Shown: piece after piece, positions 28,225 through 38,270 of the stretch
How positions within the stretch are numbered: the first letter of the stretch is position 1
Layout of the letters: the number at the start of each line of letters is the position of its first letter
Source: Candidatus Accumulibacter vicinus
Lineage (GTDB): Bacteria; Pseudomonadota; Gammaproteobacteria; Burkholderiales; Rhodocyclaceae
Length of the DNA: 64,000 bases
Direction: 5' to 3'
NCBI GenBank assembly: GCA_002425405.1
Contig: DIME01000188.1
Coordinates: forward strand, 1 to 64,000
Translations under genes and position numbers: made by a program
Notes under the pieces: model-generated
Databases searched by the model: none
The model's input: the letters and a program-made list of their open reading frames with translations, nothing else
Told to the model about the DNA's origin: nothing

Positions 28225-29478
28225 TTAAACGCCGAGCAGCAGGCGTGTTGGATCCTCCAGTGCTTCCTTCATGGTCACCAGACCGAGTACCGCCTCGCGA
28301 CCGTCGATAATGCGATGATCGTATGACATTGCCAGATAGTTGATCGGACGGATCACTACTTGGCCATTTTCGACCACTGGCCGGTCCTTGGTCGCATGAA
28401 TGCCGAGGATGGCCGACTGGGGCGGATTGATGATCGGTGTCGACAACATCGAACCGAAGACACCGCCATTGGAAATCGAGAAGGTTCCGCCAGTCAGATC
28501 TTCCATCGACAGCTTGCCGTCCTTGGCCTTGCTGCCGAACTCGCCGATTTTCTTCTCGATGTCGGCAATAGTCATCTGGTCAGCGTCGCGCAGGATCGGC
28601 ACCACCAGACCGCGCGGACTGCCCACGGCAATACCGATATCCATGTAGCCATGGTATACGATGTCGTTGCCATCGACTGAGGCGTTGATCACCGGGAATT
28701 TTTGCAGCGCAGCGACGGCGGCCTTGACGAAGAAGCCCATGAAGCCCAGGCGAACGCCGTGTACCTTTTCGAAGCGATCACCATATTGCTTGCGTAGCGC
28801 CATGATCGGGCCCATGTTCACCTCATTGAAGGTGGTCAGGATCGCATTGGTCGCCTGCGACTGCAACAGGCGCTCGGCAACTCGGGCACGCAGACGTGAC
28901 ATCGGTACGCGCTGCTCAGGCCGATCGCCAAGCGGCACCGTCACGCTCGGTGCCGGTGCCAGACCCGAAACCGGGCTGGCCATCGGCACAGCGACCGGGC
29001 CTGCAGCCGCTGCCGCTTTCACCACCGGCGCCTGGGCGGCCAGGGCATCCCCCTTGGTTACCCGGCCGCCACGACCCGTACCCGCGACACTGCTGGTGGC
29101 AATCCCTTTCTCTTCCAGGATCTTGCGTGCCGCCGGCAAAGCGACACCAGTAGCTGTCACCGGAGCCGTCGCCACGGCCTCAGTCTTGGCCGGTACCACC
29201 CTGGTCGCGGGCGTTGCCACCGCGACTGCGCCAGCCTGAGCAGCCGTATCGATGCGCGCAATCACCTCTCCCGCAACCACAGTCTCCCCGTCAGTCTTGA
29301 CAATTTCAACCAGCACACCACCATCCGGTGCCGGCAGCTCAAGGACGACCTTGTCGGTCTCGATGTCGATCAGGTTTTCATCCCTCGTGACGGCTTCGCC
29401 GGCCTTCTTGTGCCAGGTGACCAAGGTCGCTTCGGCAACTGACTCGGAAAGCTGTGGAACTTTGACGTCGATGATCAT
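28225..29478 (-). CDS. odhB: 2-oxoglutarate dehydrogenase E2, dihydrolipoyl succinyltransferase
   Basis: A 417-residue E2. The single lipoyl domain (1-77) has the lipoylated Lys in ETDKVVLEL. An Ala/Pro-rich linker, a peripheral subunit-binding domain (about 115-150) and the catalytic domain (about 185-417) with [13 protein letters not shown] near the end follow. It forms the core of the complex, passing succinyl from E1 to CoA. It lies 12 bases after odhA and upstream of lpdA. Confidence 0.96.
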   Translation of the reverse strand: MIIDVKVPQLSESVAEATLVTWHKKAGEAVTRDENLIDIETDKVVLELPAPDGGVLVEIVKTDGETVVAGEVIARIDTAAQAGAVAVATPATRVVPAKTEAVATAPVTATGVALPAARKILEEKGIATSSVAGTGRGGRVTKGDALAAQAPVVKAAAAAGPVAVPMASPVSGLAPAPSVTVPLGDRPEQRVPMSRLRARVAERLLQSQATNAILTTFNEVNMGPIMALRKQYGDRFEKVHGVRLGFMGFFVKAAVAALQKFPVINASVDGNDIVYHGYMDIGIAVGSPRGLVVPILRDADQMTIADIEKKIGEFGSKAKDGKLSMEDLTGGTFSISNGGVFGSMLSTPIINPPQSAILGIHATKDRPVVENGQVVIRPINYLAMSYDHRIIDGREAVLGLVTMKEALEDPTRLLLGV

Positions 29479-29490
29479 GTTCTCTCCGTT

Positions 29491-32331
29491 CTAGGGCAAT
29501 TTGTAGTACTCGATCTCACCGAAGGCGGAGTCGATCAGAGCCTTTTGTTGGGCGTTGTGCTTGCTTTGGTAGCCAACCGCCGGGGACGCGGAGGCTGGAC
29601 GGGAAACCAGCAACAAATGCTGCTTGTCGCTGAGCGAGCGCGACAGGTGCTGACGCGAGGCAATCCAGTACCAGGCACCCTGATTGCGCGGCTCATCCTG
29701 ACACCAGACAACCTCCGTGGCTTTCGGGTACTTGGCCAGTTCTTCCTGGAAAGACTCTTGCGGAAAGGGATAGAGTTGCTCGAGTCGGGCAATCGCAACA
29801 TGCGAGATCTTCCGCTCGTGCCGTGCAGCCGCCAGTTCGTAGTAGATCTTGCCGGAGCAGAAGATCACTCGGGTAACCTTCTTGGCAATGATCGGTTCGA
29901 CTTCTCCGATCACGCGCTGGAATTCTCCTTCGCTCAACTCCTCCAGCGTCGAGGTCGCATCCTTGTGGCGAAGCAGCGATTTCGGCGAGAAAACGATCAA
30001 CGGTTTGCGCTGGCTACGCAGTGCTTGCCGGCGCAGCATGTGAAAGACCTGCGCTGGTGTCGATGGCTGGCAAACTTCCATGTTCATCTCGGCACAGAGC
30101 TGCATGTAACGCTCGATGCGTGCCGAAGAATGCTCCGGACCCTGTCCTTCGTAACCATGGGGCAGCAGCAGAACCAAGCCACTGGCCCGCCCCCACTTGG
30201 CTTCTCCGGCAGCGATGAACTGGTCGATGACCACTTGCGCACCGTTGGCGAAGTCCCCGAATTGCGCCTCCCAGACCACCAACTCGTGCGGATTGGCCGT
30301 CGAGTAGCCATACTCGAAGGCCAGCACCGCCTCCTCCGAGAGCACCGAGTCGAAGCATTGGAAACCACCCTGCCGTTCCTGCAAGTTGGCCAGCGGGTAA
30401 TAGGTTCCATGATCCCAGTGCTCACGATTCTGGTCGTGCAGCGCGGCGTGTCGGTGAAAGAAAGTGCTGCGGCCAACGTCTTCGCCGGAAATACGAACGC
30501 CGTAGCCAGAAACCAGCAGCGAGGCGTAGGCCAGATTCTCGGCCATTCCCCAGTCGACCGGGAGCTTGCCTTCGCCCATCTGGCGACGGTCCTCGATGAT
30601 CTTCTGAACGCGGCTGTGCAACGTGAAGTTCGGCGGAATGGTCGCCAATCGCCCGGACAGGCGCTGCAGTTCGCCGACCGGCACCTTGGTATCACAATTT
30701 TCGATGTATTTCGGCGAGACGAACGGTGTCCAGTCGATGGTCATCGGGTGCTTGTAACCGGCGAGGACCGGGTTATACAACAGTTCGCCACGATCGAGGT
30801 GGGCACGGTAATCCGCGATGATCTCGTCCGGGCCCTCGGCGTGCAGCACGCCTTCGGCAACCAGCTTGTCCGCGTAGAGCTTGCGCGTGCCGGGATGCTG
30901 CTGGATCTTCTTGTACATCAGCGGCTGTGTGACCATGGGCTCATCCTGCTCGTTGTGACCGAGCTTGCGGTAGCAGACGATGTCGACCACGACATCCTTC
31001 TTGAAGGTCTTGCGGAATTCAACGGCCAGGCTGGTGACCAGCGCCACCGCCTCCGGGTCATCCCCATTGACATGAAAGATGGGCGCTTCGGCCATCTTGA
31101 AGATGTCGGTGCAGTACAGCGACGAACGATAATCGCGCGGGTCGGAGGTGGTGAAGCCAATCTGGTTATTGACGACGATATGAACCGTACCGCCGACACC
31201 GTAACCGCGCGTCTGCGCGAAGTTGAGCATTTCCTGGTTAACGCCCTGGCCAGCAACGGCCGCATCCCCATGGATGAGCACCGCGAGCACCTTGTCATTG
31301 CCGCTCTCGCCGCGACGACGCTGACGCGAGTACACCGAACCGACGACGACCGGGTTCACGATTTCAAGATGCGACGGGTTGAACGCCAGCGTCAGATGGC
31401 AGGGGCCGCCCGGAGTGGACACGTCGGACGAGTAACCCATGTGGTACTTGACATCACCCGCGCTCAGATCCTGCGCCTTCCGGCCTTCGAATTCGTCAAA
31501 CAACATCGACGGGGCCTTGCCCAGCGTATTGACCAGCACGTTGAGGCGACCGCGGTGGGCCATACCGACGACGATCTCATCGACCCCCCCGGCACCGGCG
31601 ACACGAATCAGTTCATCCATGGCCACGATCGTCGATTCGCCTCCTTCGAGCGAGAAGCGTTTCTGCCCGACATAACGGGTATGCAGATAACGCTCGAGCG
31701 TCTCGGCTGCAGTCAGACGTTCAAGCATCCGTTTTCTCTGCTCGGCGGTATAGTTCGGCTTCGAATGGATGCGCTCGAGGCGATCCTGAATCCAGCGCTT
31801 CTCGGCCACCGTACTGATATACATATACTCGACGCCAATCGATCCGCAATAGGTCGCTTTCAAGGCATCGTAGATCTGGCCAAAGGTGGCATGGTCCGGC
31901 GTTCCCTTGAACGATCCGGCATTGAACACCGTATTCAGGTCGGCATCGGAAAGGCCATAATAGGCGGGATCGAGTTGTGGCACGTCCGGACGCGGCGTTC
32001 GTTTCAGTGGGTCCAGGTTGGCCCAGCGGTCGCCAATGAAACGATACGAGGTGATCATCTGGAGAACGCTGACCTGTTTCCTGTCATCTACTGGCGTGAC
32101 TGCCGCAGCGCGGTAGCCCCCCTTTCTGGCCAGTTCGGCAAACGCATTGATCACGGGCAAATGCGGAACATCGCGGGCCACGTAACCCGGCAATTGCGCC
32201 AGCTTGTCGAAATACTCGCGCCATTGCTCGGAGACAGAGCCAGGATTGTCGAGATAGTTTTCGTACAACTCCTCGACAAAGGGTGCGTTGCCGCCAAAGA
32301 GTAGGGAGTTACCAAAAAGCTGATTCATCAT
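29491..32331 (-). CDS. odhA: 2-oxoglutarate dehydrogenase E1
   Basis: A 946-residue thiamine-diphosphate enzyme that decarboxylates 2-oxoglutarate. The N-terminal E2-binding stretch (FGGNAPFVEELYENYLDNPGS), the ThDP region (GMAHRGRLNVLVN and IHGDAAVAGQG) and the transketolase-like C-terminal domain (LLPHGYEGQGPEHSSAR) are all present. It starts at one of two tandem ATGs (32331 or 32328). It is separated from gltA by 110 bases that contain a terminator-like hairpin, so odhAB-lpd may have their own start or be attenuated. Confidence 0.97.
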   Translation of the reverse strand: MMNQLFGNSLLFGGNAPFVEELYENYLDNPGSVSEQWREYFDKLAQLPGYVARDVPHLPVINAFAELARKGGYRAAAVTPVDDRKQVSVLQMITSYRFIGDRWANLDPLKRTPRPDVPQLDPAYYGLSDADLNTVFNAGSFKGTPDHATFGQIYDALKATYCGSIGVEYMYISTVAEKRWIQDRLERIHSKPNYTAEQRKRMLERLTAAETLERYLHTRYVGQKRFSLEGGESTIVAMDELIRVAGAGGVDEIVVGMAHRGRLNVLVNTLGKAPSMLFDEFEGRKAQDLSAGDVKYHMGYSSDVSTPGGPCHLTLAFNPSHLEIVNPVVVGSVYSRQRRRGESGNDKVLAVLIHGDAAVAGQGVNQEMLNFAQTRGYGVGGTVHIVVNNQIGFTTSDPRDYRSSLYCTDIFKMAEAPIFHVNGDDPEAVALVTSLAVEFRKTFKKDVVVDIVCYRKLGHNEQDEPMVTQPLMYKKIQQHPGTRKLYADKLVAEGVLHAEGPDEIIADYRAHLDRGELLYNPVLAGYKHPMTIDWTPFVSPKYIENCDTKVPVGELQRLSGRLATIPPNFTLHSRVQKIIEDRRQMGEGKLPVDWGMAENLAYASLLVSGYGVRISGEDVGRSTFFHRHAALHDQNREHWDHGTYYPLANLQERQGGFQCFDSVLSEEAVLAFEYGYSTANPHELVVWEAQFGDFANGAQVVIDQFIAAGEAKWGRASGLVLLLPHGYEGQGPEHSSARIERYMQLCAEMNMEVCQPSTPAQVFHMLRRQALRSQRKPLIVFSPKSLLRHKDATSTLEELSEGEFQRVIGEVEPIIAKKVTRVIFCSGKIYYELAAARHERKISHVAIARLEQLYPFPQESFQEELAKYPKATEVVWCQDEPRNQGAWYWIASRQHLSRSLSDKQHLLLVSRPASASPAVGYQSKHNAQQKALIDSAFGEIEYYKLP

Positions 32332-32398
32332 GGCAGTTACCTGTCGTCACCGTTCTGGTTCGAATTGAGAAAACCTGTGGCGGGGAGACCACAGCATG

Positions 32399-32429
32399 AA
32401 AAAGGGCGGCTACTGCCGGCCGCCCCTTT
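32399..32429 (-). terminator. Terminator-like hairpin after gltA
   Basis: On the minus strand a GGGCGGC/GCCGCCC stem (arms at 32419-32425 and 32404-32410) with an eight-base loop is followed by five Ts. It lies 12 bases past the gltA stop and 68 bases before odhA. It looks like an intrinsic terminator or attenuator between the sdh-gltA and odh-lpd parts of the block. Confidence 0.7.
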
Positions 32430-32441
32430 GAATCGATCAGC

Positions 32442-33737
32442 CTAGCGCTGGTCGACGGCAATGACGTCGCGCCTGGTTGGGCCGACATAGAGCTGGCGTG
32501 GACGCCCGATCTTGTACTCCGGATCGTTGATCATCTCTTCCCATTGTGTCATCCACCCGACCGTACGTGCCAGTGCGAAGATGCAGGTGAACATGGTGGT
32601 CGGAATGCCGAGCGCCTTTTGCACGATCCCCGAGTAGAAATCGACGTTGGGATAGAGCTTCTTCTCGATGAAGTAGTCGTCCTCGAGAGCGATCTTCTCA
32701 AGTTCCAGCGCCAGCTTGAACAAACGATCGTTCTCCAGACCGAGTTCCTGCAGCACATCGCTGCAGACCTTGCGCATCAGCTTGGCGCGCGGATCAAAAT
32801 TCTTGTAGACACGGTGACCAAAGCCCATCAGCTTGAATTCGTCGTTCTTGTCCTTGGCGCGGGCAATGTAGCGGCCAACTCGCGAGACATCGTGGATTTC
32901 CTCGAGCATCTGCAGGCAGGCCTCGTTGGCACCGCCGTGTGCCGGGCCCCAGAGGCAGGCGATCCCCGCCGAGATGCAGGCATACGGGTTGGCACCGGAA
33001 GATCCCGACAGACGAACCGTCGAAGTCGATGCATTCTGCTCGTGATCGGCATGCAAGGTGAAAATGGTGTCCAGGGCGTGCACCAGCACCGGATTCGGCT
33101 TGTACTCCTCGCAGGGCGTGCCGAACATCATGTGCATGAAGTTGGCGGTGTAATCGAGGTCGTTGCGCGGGTAAATGAACGGCTCGCCGACGTGATACTT
33201 GTAGGCCATGGCAATGATTGTCGGGAGTTTGGCGACGATCCGGTTGAAACTGATGTTCTGGTGTTCAAGATCGGAGAAATTCTCGGCTTCATGGTAAAAC
33301 GCCGACAAGGCGCCCACGACCCCCACCAGGACGGCCATCGGATGCGCATCACGACGGAAGCCCTGGTAAAACTTCACCAGCTGCTCGTGCACCATCGTGT
33401 GTACCTTGATGTTCTTCTCGAAGTTGGTTTTCTGAATAGCCGTCGGCAGTTCGCCGTTCCACAACAGATAGGCCACCTCGAGGAAGTTGCATTGCTCGGC
33501 CAGTTGCTCGATCGGATAACCCCGATAGAGGAGTTCGCCCTTGTCGCCATCGATGAACGTGATCTTCGACCGGCAACTTGCTGTCGACAAGTAGCCGGAA
33601 TCGTAGGTGAAATGACCGGTCTTGCCCAGCAGGGTACGAATGTCGATACAATCATTGCCATGCGTAGGCGTCATGATTGGAAATTCGACGGGCGCCTGCC
33701 CCTCGATGGTCAAAGTTGCTTTACGTTCGATCGTCAT
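32442..33737 (-). CDS. gltA: Citrate synthase
   Basis: A 431-residue type II (hexameric class) citrate synthase that condenses oxaloacetate with acetyl-CoA. The catalytic region shows [17 protein letters not shown] and [14 protein letters not shown], and an Asp lies in the conserved C-terminal part. The N-terminal beta-rich domain (residues 1-60) is of the NADH-sensitive Gram-negative type. It lies downstream of sdhE (71 bases) and is followed by a hairpin terminator. Confidence 0.97.
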   Translation of the reverse strand: MTIERKATLTIEGQAPVEFPIMTPTHGNDCIDIRTLLGKTGHFTYDSGYLSTASCRSKITFIDGDKGELLYRGYPIEQLAEQCNFLEVAYLLWNGELPTAIQKTNFEKNIKVHTMVHEQLVKFYQGFRRDAHPMAVLVGVVGALSAFYHEAENFSDLEHQNISFNRIVAKLPTIIAMAYKYHVGEPFIYPRNDLDYTANFMHMMFGTPCEEYKPNPVLVHALDTIFTLHADHEQNASTSTVRLSGSSGANPYACISAGIACLWGPAHGGANEACLQMLEEIHDVSRVGRYIARAKDKNDEFKLMGFGHRVYKNFDPRAKLMRKVCSDVLQELGLENDRLFKLALELEKIALEDDYFIEKKLYPNVDFYSGIVQKALGIPTTMFTCIFALARTVGWMTQWEEMINDPEYKIGRPRQLYVGPTRRDVIAVDQR

Positions 33738-33808
33738 TTATTTATCCCCGTTCAGGTGTTGAGGTCACAGCTACGAACAGGAAACCGCCAGACTGTATGG
33801 CGACTTCC

Positions 33809-34063
33809 TTACTTAACTCTTACGTTGCGCAACAACGCCACGACTTCGGCCTGGACCGCATCTGTGCACTCGCGGCTACCATTGATCAGCGGCCAGAGTT
33901 CCAGGTCCTCCATGTCAGCCAGAGTGACAAATGCGTCCACCTGTTCGGGGTCCAGCGTCGGGAAGATCCGGTCAAGAAACTCCCCGAGCAAGAGGTCCAT
34001 TTCCAGCATTGCACGTCGCGTGCAACGCCAGCGCAGGCGGTTGAGGTTTTCTCTGTCCCCCAT
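33809..34063 (-). CDS. sdhE: SdhE, FAD assembly factor for succinate dehydrogenase
   Basis: An 84-residue SdhE/YgfY-family protein that promotes covalent FAD attachment to SdhA. The typical start NLNRLRWRCTRRAMLEMDLLLGEF is present, but the RGxxE motif reads R17-A18-M-L-E21: the glycine is alanine. Its start overlaps the sdhB stop by one base (TGATG), so it is coupled to the sdh operon it serves. Length is typical. Whether Ala is tolerated here is uncertain. Confidence 0.9.
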   Translation of the reverse strand: MGDRENLNRLRWRCTRRAMLEMDLLLGEFLDRIFPTLDPEQVDAFVTLADMEDLELWPLINGSRECTDAVQAEVVALLRNVRVK

Positions 34064-34776
34064 CAGACCGCACGACGAACCATCAATTCCTTGATCTTGC
34101 CAATCGCCCGCGTCGGATTCAGACCTTTCGGGCAGACATCGACACAGTTCATGATGCTATGGCAGCGGAACAGACGATAGGGATCCTCAAGATCATCGAG
34201 GCGCTCGTTGGTCGCCTGGTCACGGGTATCGGCGATGAAACGGTAGGCGTTCAGCAGACCGGCAGGACCGACAAACTTGTCCGGGTTCCACCAGAAAGAG
34301 GGGCACGAGGTCGAACAGCAGGCACACAGGATGCACTCGTATAGACCATTGAGTTCTTCACGTTCTTCTGGCGACTGGAGTCGCTCGCGTTCAGGACGGG
34401 GACCCTCATTGATCAGGTAAGGCTTGATCGAGTGATACTGTTTGAAGAATTGGGTCATGTCGACGATCAGGTCGCGAATCACCGGCAGGCCCGGCAGCGG
34501 TCGCAAGACGACCGGCTGCTTGAGATCCTTGATCTCGGTCAGGCAGGCCAGGCCGTTCTTGCCATTGATGTTCATCGCATCCGATCCGCAAATGCCTTCT
34601 CGACACGAGCGACGATAGGACAGCGTGTCATCCTTCGCCTTCAGCCGGGTCAGGATGTCGAGCAACTTGCGGTCGATGGAAAAATCGACTTCGACCGAGA
34701 TATCCTGCATGTAGGGCGCGGCGTCCTTGTCGGGATCGTAGCGGTAAATTTTGAACTGCATGGTACTGGTGGTCAT
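34063..34776 (-). CDS. sdhB: Succinate dehydrogenase iron-sulfur subunit
   Basis: A 237-residue subunit carrying three Fe-S clusters. The [2Fe-2S] ligands are in SCREGICGSDAMN and the nearby Cys. The [4Fe-4S] set is in CILCACCSTSCP and the [3Fe-4S] set in CHSIMNCVDVCPKG. ATG 34776 (MTTSTMQFKIYRY) is chosen because AAGGAG lies eight bases upstream; a GTG/ATG nine codons earlier is not needed. It passes electrons from SdhA to the quinone site in SdhCD and overlaps the sdhE start. Confidence 0.96.
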   Translation of the reverse strand: MTTSTMQFKIYRYDPDKDAAPYMQDISVEVDFSIDRKLLDILTRLKAKDDTLSYRRSCREGICGSDAMNINGKNGLACLTEIKDLKQPVVLRPLPGLPVIRDLIVDMTQFFKQYHSIKPYLINEGPRPERERLQSPEEREELNGLYECILCACCSTSCPSFWWNPDKFVGPAGLLNAYRFIADTRDQATNERLDDLEDPYRLFRCHSIMNCVDVCPKGLNPTRAIGKIKELMVRRAV

Positions 34777-34799
34777 GACATTGACTCCTTGGCGCACGA

Positions 34800-36584
34800 T
34801 CAATAGGAACGCGTCTTCAGCGCGATGGATTCGACAGACAGAGGCTTCATGATCACCGGCTTGTAATCGAGACGATTACCGTCGCGGTGCCATAGTGTGT
34901 GCTTGTGCCAGTGGATGTCGTCGCGCCCGTTCGGATTCGCTGCAGTATCCGGCGCATCGTCACGGACATGGGCACCACGCGACTCCTTGCGCGCCTCCGC
35001 CGAAATCATCGTCGCCTTGGCCACTTCGATCAGATTGTCCAGTTCCAGGGCCTCAACTCGTGCCGTATTCCACACCTGGGACTTGTCCTTGATCTCGGTT
35101 CGCGCGACCGCCTTCTCGATATCGAGGATCTTCGCGACCCCCTCGGCCAGCATCTCCTTGAAGCGGAAAACGCCACAGTGTTTTTGCATCGTACGCTGCA
35201 GTTCGAGACGCGTCGCATTGACGTCGGCCCCGCCGGTCTGCGTGTCGAGACGGTGCAGACGTGCCATCGTGCGATCCGCGAAATTCTCCGGCAGTTCCTT
35301 GAGACCGATGGCCCCGGACTTGAGATCGTCGATGACCGAATCGCCGGATGATTTGCCGAATACCAGCAGGTCCAGCAGTGAGTTGGTTCCCAGCCGGTTG
35401 GCGCCGTGCACCGAAGCACAGGCGACCTCACCGGCGGCGTAGAAGCCCTTGACCGGCGTCCCGTCATCGGCGACGACCTGGCCCTTGTAGTTGGTCGGCA
35501 CACCTCCCATCTGGTAATGACAGGTCGGCACCACCGGGATCGGCGCCTTGATCGGATCGATGCCGGCAAACTGGATTGAAATCTCGCGAATTCCCGGCAG
35601 GCGCTTCATGATCGTCGCCGGATCGAGGTGGGTGATGTCGAGCAGCACAAAATCCTTGTTTGGCCCGCAACCTCGGCCCTCATTGATTTCCGTCACCATG
35701 GCACGCGACACCACGTCGCGAGAAGCCAGATCCTTGGCATTCGGCGCATAACGCTCCATGAAGCGTTCATTGGTCGAATTACGCAGGATGCCACCTTCGC
35801 CGCGCACTCCCTCGGTAATCAGCACGCCCGCGCCAGCGACGCCGGTCGGGTGGAACTGCCAGAACTCCATGTCCTCCAGTGCAATGCCGGCGCGCGCCGC
35901 CATGCCCAGACCGTCACCGGTGTTGATGAAGGCGTTGGTCGATGAATAGAAAATCCGGCCAGCACCTCCGGTGGCAAAGACGGTGGCCTTGGTGTGGAAA
36001 GCGACGACTTCACCCGTTTCCATTTCAAGGGCGATGACGCCAAGCACCTGCCCGGAATCATCACGGATCAGGTCGAGCGCCATCCATTCGACGAAGAACT
36101 GCGTATTGGCGCGTACGTTGCGCTGATAGAGCGCGTGCAGCATGGCGTGACCCGTGCGGTCTGCCGCGGCGCAGGCGCGGCGAACCGGTTTCTCGCCAAA
36201 GTTCGACATATGTCCGCCGAAGGGACGCTGGTAGATCTTGCCCTCATCGGTGCGGTCGAAAGGCATGCCGAAGTGCTCGAGTTCGACGACGACCTCGGGT
36301 GCCATGCGGCACATGTATTCGATCGCATCCTGGTCACCAAGCCAGTCAGAGCCCTTGACGGTATCGTACATGTGCCAGTGCCAGTGATCCTCCTCGGAAT
36401 TGCCGAGCGAGGCCGATACCCCTCCTTGCGCCGCCACGGTGTGCGAACGGGTGGGAAAGACCTTTGACAACACGGCTGTCTTCAGACCAGCCTCGGAAAG
36501 CTGGATCGCCGCCCGCAGGCCGGAACCGCCGGCCCCAACGATGACCGCATCGAACTTACGTACCGGAACGATTAGCTTGCTCAC
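34800..36584 (-). CDS. sdhA: Succinate dehydrogenase flavoprotein subunit
   Basis: A 594-residue flavoprotein that oxidises succinate to fumarate. FAD is bound by VGAGGSGLRAAIQL and attached to the His in SHTVAAQGG. Active-site residues lie in the HPTGVAGAGVLITEGVRGEGG and GANRLGTNSLLDLLVFG regions. The start is GTG 36584, immediately after the sdhD stop (TAAGTG), a tight junction implying coupled translation. Length is typical. Confidence 0.97.
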   Translation of the reverse strand: MSKLIVPVRKFDAVIVGAGGSGLRAAIQLSEAGLKTAVLSKVFPTRSHTVAAQGGVSASLGNSEEDHWHWHMYDTVKGSDWLGDQDAIEYMCRMAPEVVVELEHFGMPFDRTDEGKIYQRPFGGHMSNFGEKPVRRACAAADRTGHAMLHALYQRNVRANTQFFVEWMALDLIRDDSGQVLGVIALEMETGEVVAFHTKATVFATGGAGRIFYSSTNAFINTGDGLGMAARAGIALEDMEFWQFHPTGVAGAGVLITEGVRGEGGILRNSTNERFMERYAPNAKDLASRDVVSRAMVTEINEGRGCGPNKDFVLLDITHLDPATIMKRLPGIREISIQFAGIDPIKAPIPVVPTCHYQMGGVPTNYKGQVVADDGTPVKGFYAAGEVACASVHGANRLGTNSLLDLLVFGKSSGDSVIDDLKSGAIGLKELPENFADRTMARLHRLDTQTGGADVNATRLELQRTMQKHCGVFRFKEMLAEGVAKILDIEKAVARTEIKDKSQVWNTARVEALELDNLIEVAKATMISAEARKESRGAHVRDDAPDTAANPNGRDDIHWHKHTLWHRDGNRLDYKPVIMKPLSVESIALKTRSY

Positions 36585-36932
36585 TTACATTCTCCACAGG
36601 ATCTGAACCGCCCAGCCGGCATATCCGACCAGCACCGTAGCTGTCGCAATCATCATCAGCAGACGCAAGCCATCGGGCTTGACGTAATCCATCCAGATGT
36701 CCCTGACACCAATCCAGGCATGGTAGAAGACACTGACAAAGAACAGAAATGTGGCGAATTTCATGAAGCCGTTGGCGAAGATGGCGCGCCAGGCCTCGAA
36801 GGAATCGGGCCCGACGGCACCGACCACGACCAGGAAAATGACCGTGTAAACCGCCATGATGATTGCTGTGGCACGCTGGATGAGCCAGTCCTTGAGGCCA
36901 TAGTGAGCCCCGACGAGAATACGATTTACCAT
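36585..36932 (-). CDS. sdhD: Succinate dehydrogenase membrane anchor subunit D
   Basis: A 115-residue protein with three membrane helices. The quinone/heme region FYHAWIGVRDIWMDY (about residues 66-80) carries the conserved His and Asp. With SdhC it anchors SdhAB and binds heme b and ubiquinone. Its start overlaps the end of sdhC by seven bases and its stop abuts the sdhA start codon. Confidence 0.93.
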   Translation of the reverse strand: MVNRILVGAHYGLKDWLIQRATAIIMAVYTVIFLVVVGAVGPDSFEAWRAIFANGFMKFATFLFFVSVFYHAWIGVRDIWMDYVKPDGLRLLMMIATATVLVGYAGWAVQILWRM

Positions 36933-37318
36933 AGCACTTTAGCTCCGACGATCAGGGTCAGCGCAATGCTGACCGCGAAAACGACCTTGCTCGACAGACG
37001 TGCCGCCTCAAGTTCGATCCCTTTGTGCAGATCGAGCAGCAGATAGCGGATGCCGGCGCAGAAGTGGTGCATGTAGAACCAGATCAGACCGAGCAGAACA
37101 ATTTTGACCAGGGGATGGGCGACGACCCCCCTGACGCTGGCGAAGGTTTCCGAAGAGGTGAGACTGCTCTGGAACAGCCAGAGCAGAAATGGCAACAGCA
37201 GGAACAGTCCTGCCCCGCTGATGCGGTGAATGATTGAAAGGATACCCGGAAGGGGTAGCCTGATAGTGGGCAAATCCAAATTCTTTGGACGCTTCTTCTT
37301 GATCGCCATCTCTGCCAT
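36926..37318 (-). CDS. sdhC: Succinate dehydrogenase cytochrome b556 subunit
   Basis: A 130-residue protein with three membrane helices. The signature IRLPLPGILSIIHRISGAGLF (helix I start) and HHFCAGIRYLLLD (heme His) are diagnostic. ATG 37318 (MAEMAIKKKRPKN) is chosen because a GAGGGA ribosome-binding site sits correctly for it; the ATG three codons upstream lies too close to that site. It is the first gene of the sdhCDAB-sdhE-gltA transcript. Confidence 0.94.
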   Translation of the reverse strand: MAEMAIKKKRPKNLDLPTIRLPLPGILSIIHRISGAGLFLLLPFLLWLFQSSLTSSETFASVRGVVAHPLVKIVLLGLIWFYMHHFCAGIRYLLLDLHKGIELEAARLSSKVVFAVSIALTLIVGAKVLW

Positions 37319-37386
37319 GAACGTCATCCCTCATATGATTAGCTGGCCGAATGTACGCCACCCGACCCCCTTCGAAACCACGCTGG

Positions 37387-37415
37387 ATTATAAACCATCC
37401 AGGCGTGCCTGACTC
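37387..37415 (-). promoter_or_regulatory. Candidate sdh operon promoter
   Basis: On the minus strand a perfect TATAAT (37387-37392) lies 69 bases upstream of sdhC, with a poor -35 (GAGTCA, 37410-37415) at 17 bases. The -10 box sits inside an inverted repeat, CTGGAT/ATCCAG (37383-37402), which could be a regulator site. Weak -35 boxes are usual for regulated promoters. Proposed only. Confidence 0.4.
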
Positions 37416-37439
37416 ACCCAAAAAGCCTGTTCCGAGTCC

Positions 37440-38177
37440 TCAGCCCAGTTCATTGTGATAATGATAGTTGCGTGTCGAATAGAAACCCCGCCGCCATTCG
37501 ACGGGCTTGTGGCCATAGGTGAAAGTCACCCTCTCGACCAGCAGCAGCGGACTTCCCTCGGCTACCTGCAGCCACTCGGCACTGACCCGGTCAGCCGCAA
37601 CGGCGCGCAGCCGTTCGTCGGCACGGATCATGCGGACGCCATAACGCGTCTCGAACAGGCTGTACAGCGACTCGCCTGATCTGAGCACCTCAAGTGACAG
37701 ATCGGGAAAGAGTTCGCTCGGGAGATAGATCTCGTCGAAGACCACCGGCTCGTCCCCCAATTTCAACAGGCGACGAAGAATCGTAATGGGCGCACCCGTC
37801 TCGATGGCCAGAATGCGCGCGACATCGGCACCGGCCTTGGCGCGCCAGCATTCGAGCGGGATGCTCTGGGAGATCTGCAACTCTCCTTGATTGGGGAGCA
37901 GGCGAAGAAAGCGGAAAAACGAACCTGGATCCTTGTGAGTGGCGACGAAAGTCCCCTTGCCTTGCTGGCGTACCAGGAGATTCTCGGCAGCCATTTCATC
38001 AATGGCCTTGCGCACCGTCCCCTGGCTCACGCCGAAACGGCTGGCCAGTTCGGACTCACTCGGGATGGAGTCCCCCGGACCCCACTCACCCGACTCCAGA
38101 TTGTGCAGGATCAGTTCCTTGATCTGCCGATACAACGGACTGAATGTGGGAGGATGCAATGACGATGACCGGCTCAT
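37440..38177 (-). CDS. GntR family regulator with UTRA domain
   Basis: A 245-residue HutC-subfamily regulator. The winged helix-turn-helix (ESELASRFGVSQGTVRKAIDEMAAENLLVRQQGKGTFV, about residues 41-78) is followed by a UTRA ligand-binding domain. It lies divergent from mdh and upstream of the sdh operon on the same strand, with palindromes in the divergent space, so it probably controls mdh and/or sdh in response to a small carboxylate. The effector is unknown. UTRA domains bind varied small molecules. Confidence 0.9.
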   Translation of the reverse strand: MSRSSSLHPPTFSPLYRQIKELILHNLESGEWGPGDSIPSESELASRFGVSQGTVRKAIDEMAAENLLVRQQGKGTFVATHKDPGSFFRFLRLLPNQGELQISQSIPLECWRAKAGADVARILAIETGAPITILRRLLKLGDEPVVFDEIYLPSELFPDLSLEVLRSGESLYSLFETRYGVRMIRADERLRAVAADRVSAEWLQVAEGSPLLLVERVTFTYGHKPVEWRRGFYSTRNYHYHNELG

Positions 38178-38234
38178 GGACAGTCATTTCAGCATAATTT
38201 GACGCTCGCGTCCATCCCGCTCAAACCATTCATA

Positions 38235-38246
38235 TCTTATATAAGA
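38235..38246. promoter_or_regulatory. Palindrome 1 between gntR and mdh
   Basis: TCTTATATAAGA is a perfect 12-base palindrome in the gntR-mdh divergent space. A related half (ACATAAGAT) follows directly. HutC/GntR operators are short AT-centred palindromes of this kind, so it is a candidate operator for the adjacent GntR protein. No direct evidence. Confidence 0.45.
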
Positions 38247-38270
38247 CATAAGATAGATTTGACACCTGCG

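Noticed and set aside
29545..32304. 919-codon plus-strand frame opposite odhA
   Set aside because: Antisense shadow of a GC-rich gene: the minus strand encodes a full 2-oxoglutarate dehydrogenase E1; the plus product has no recognisable family.
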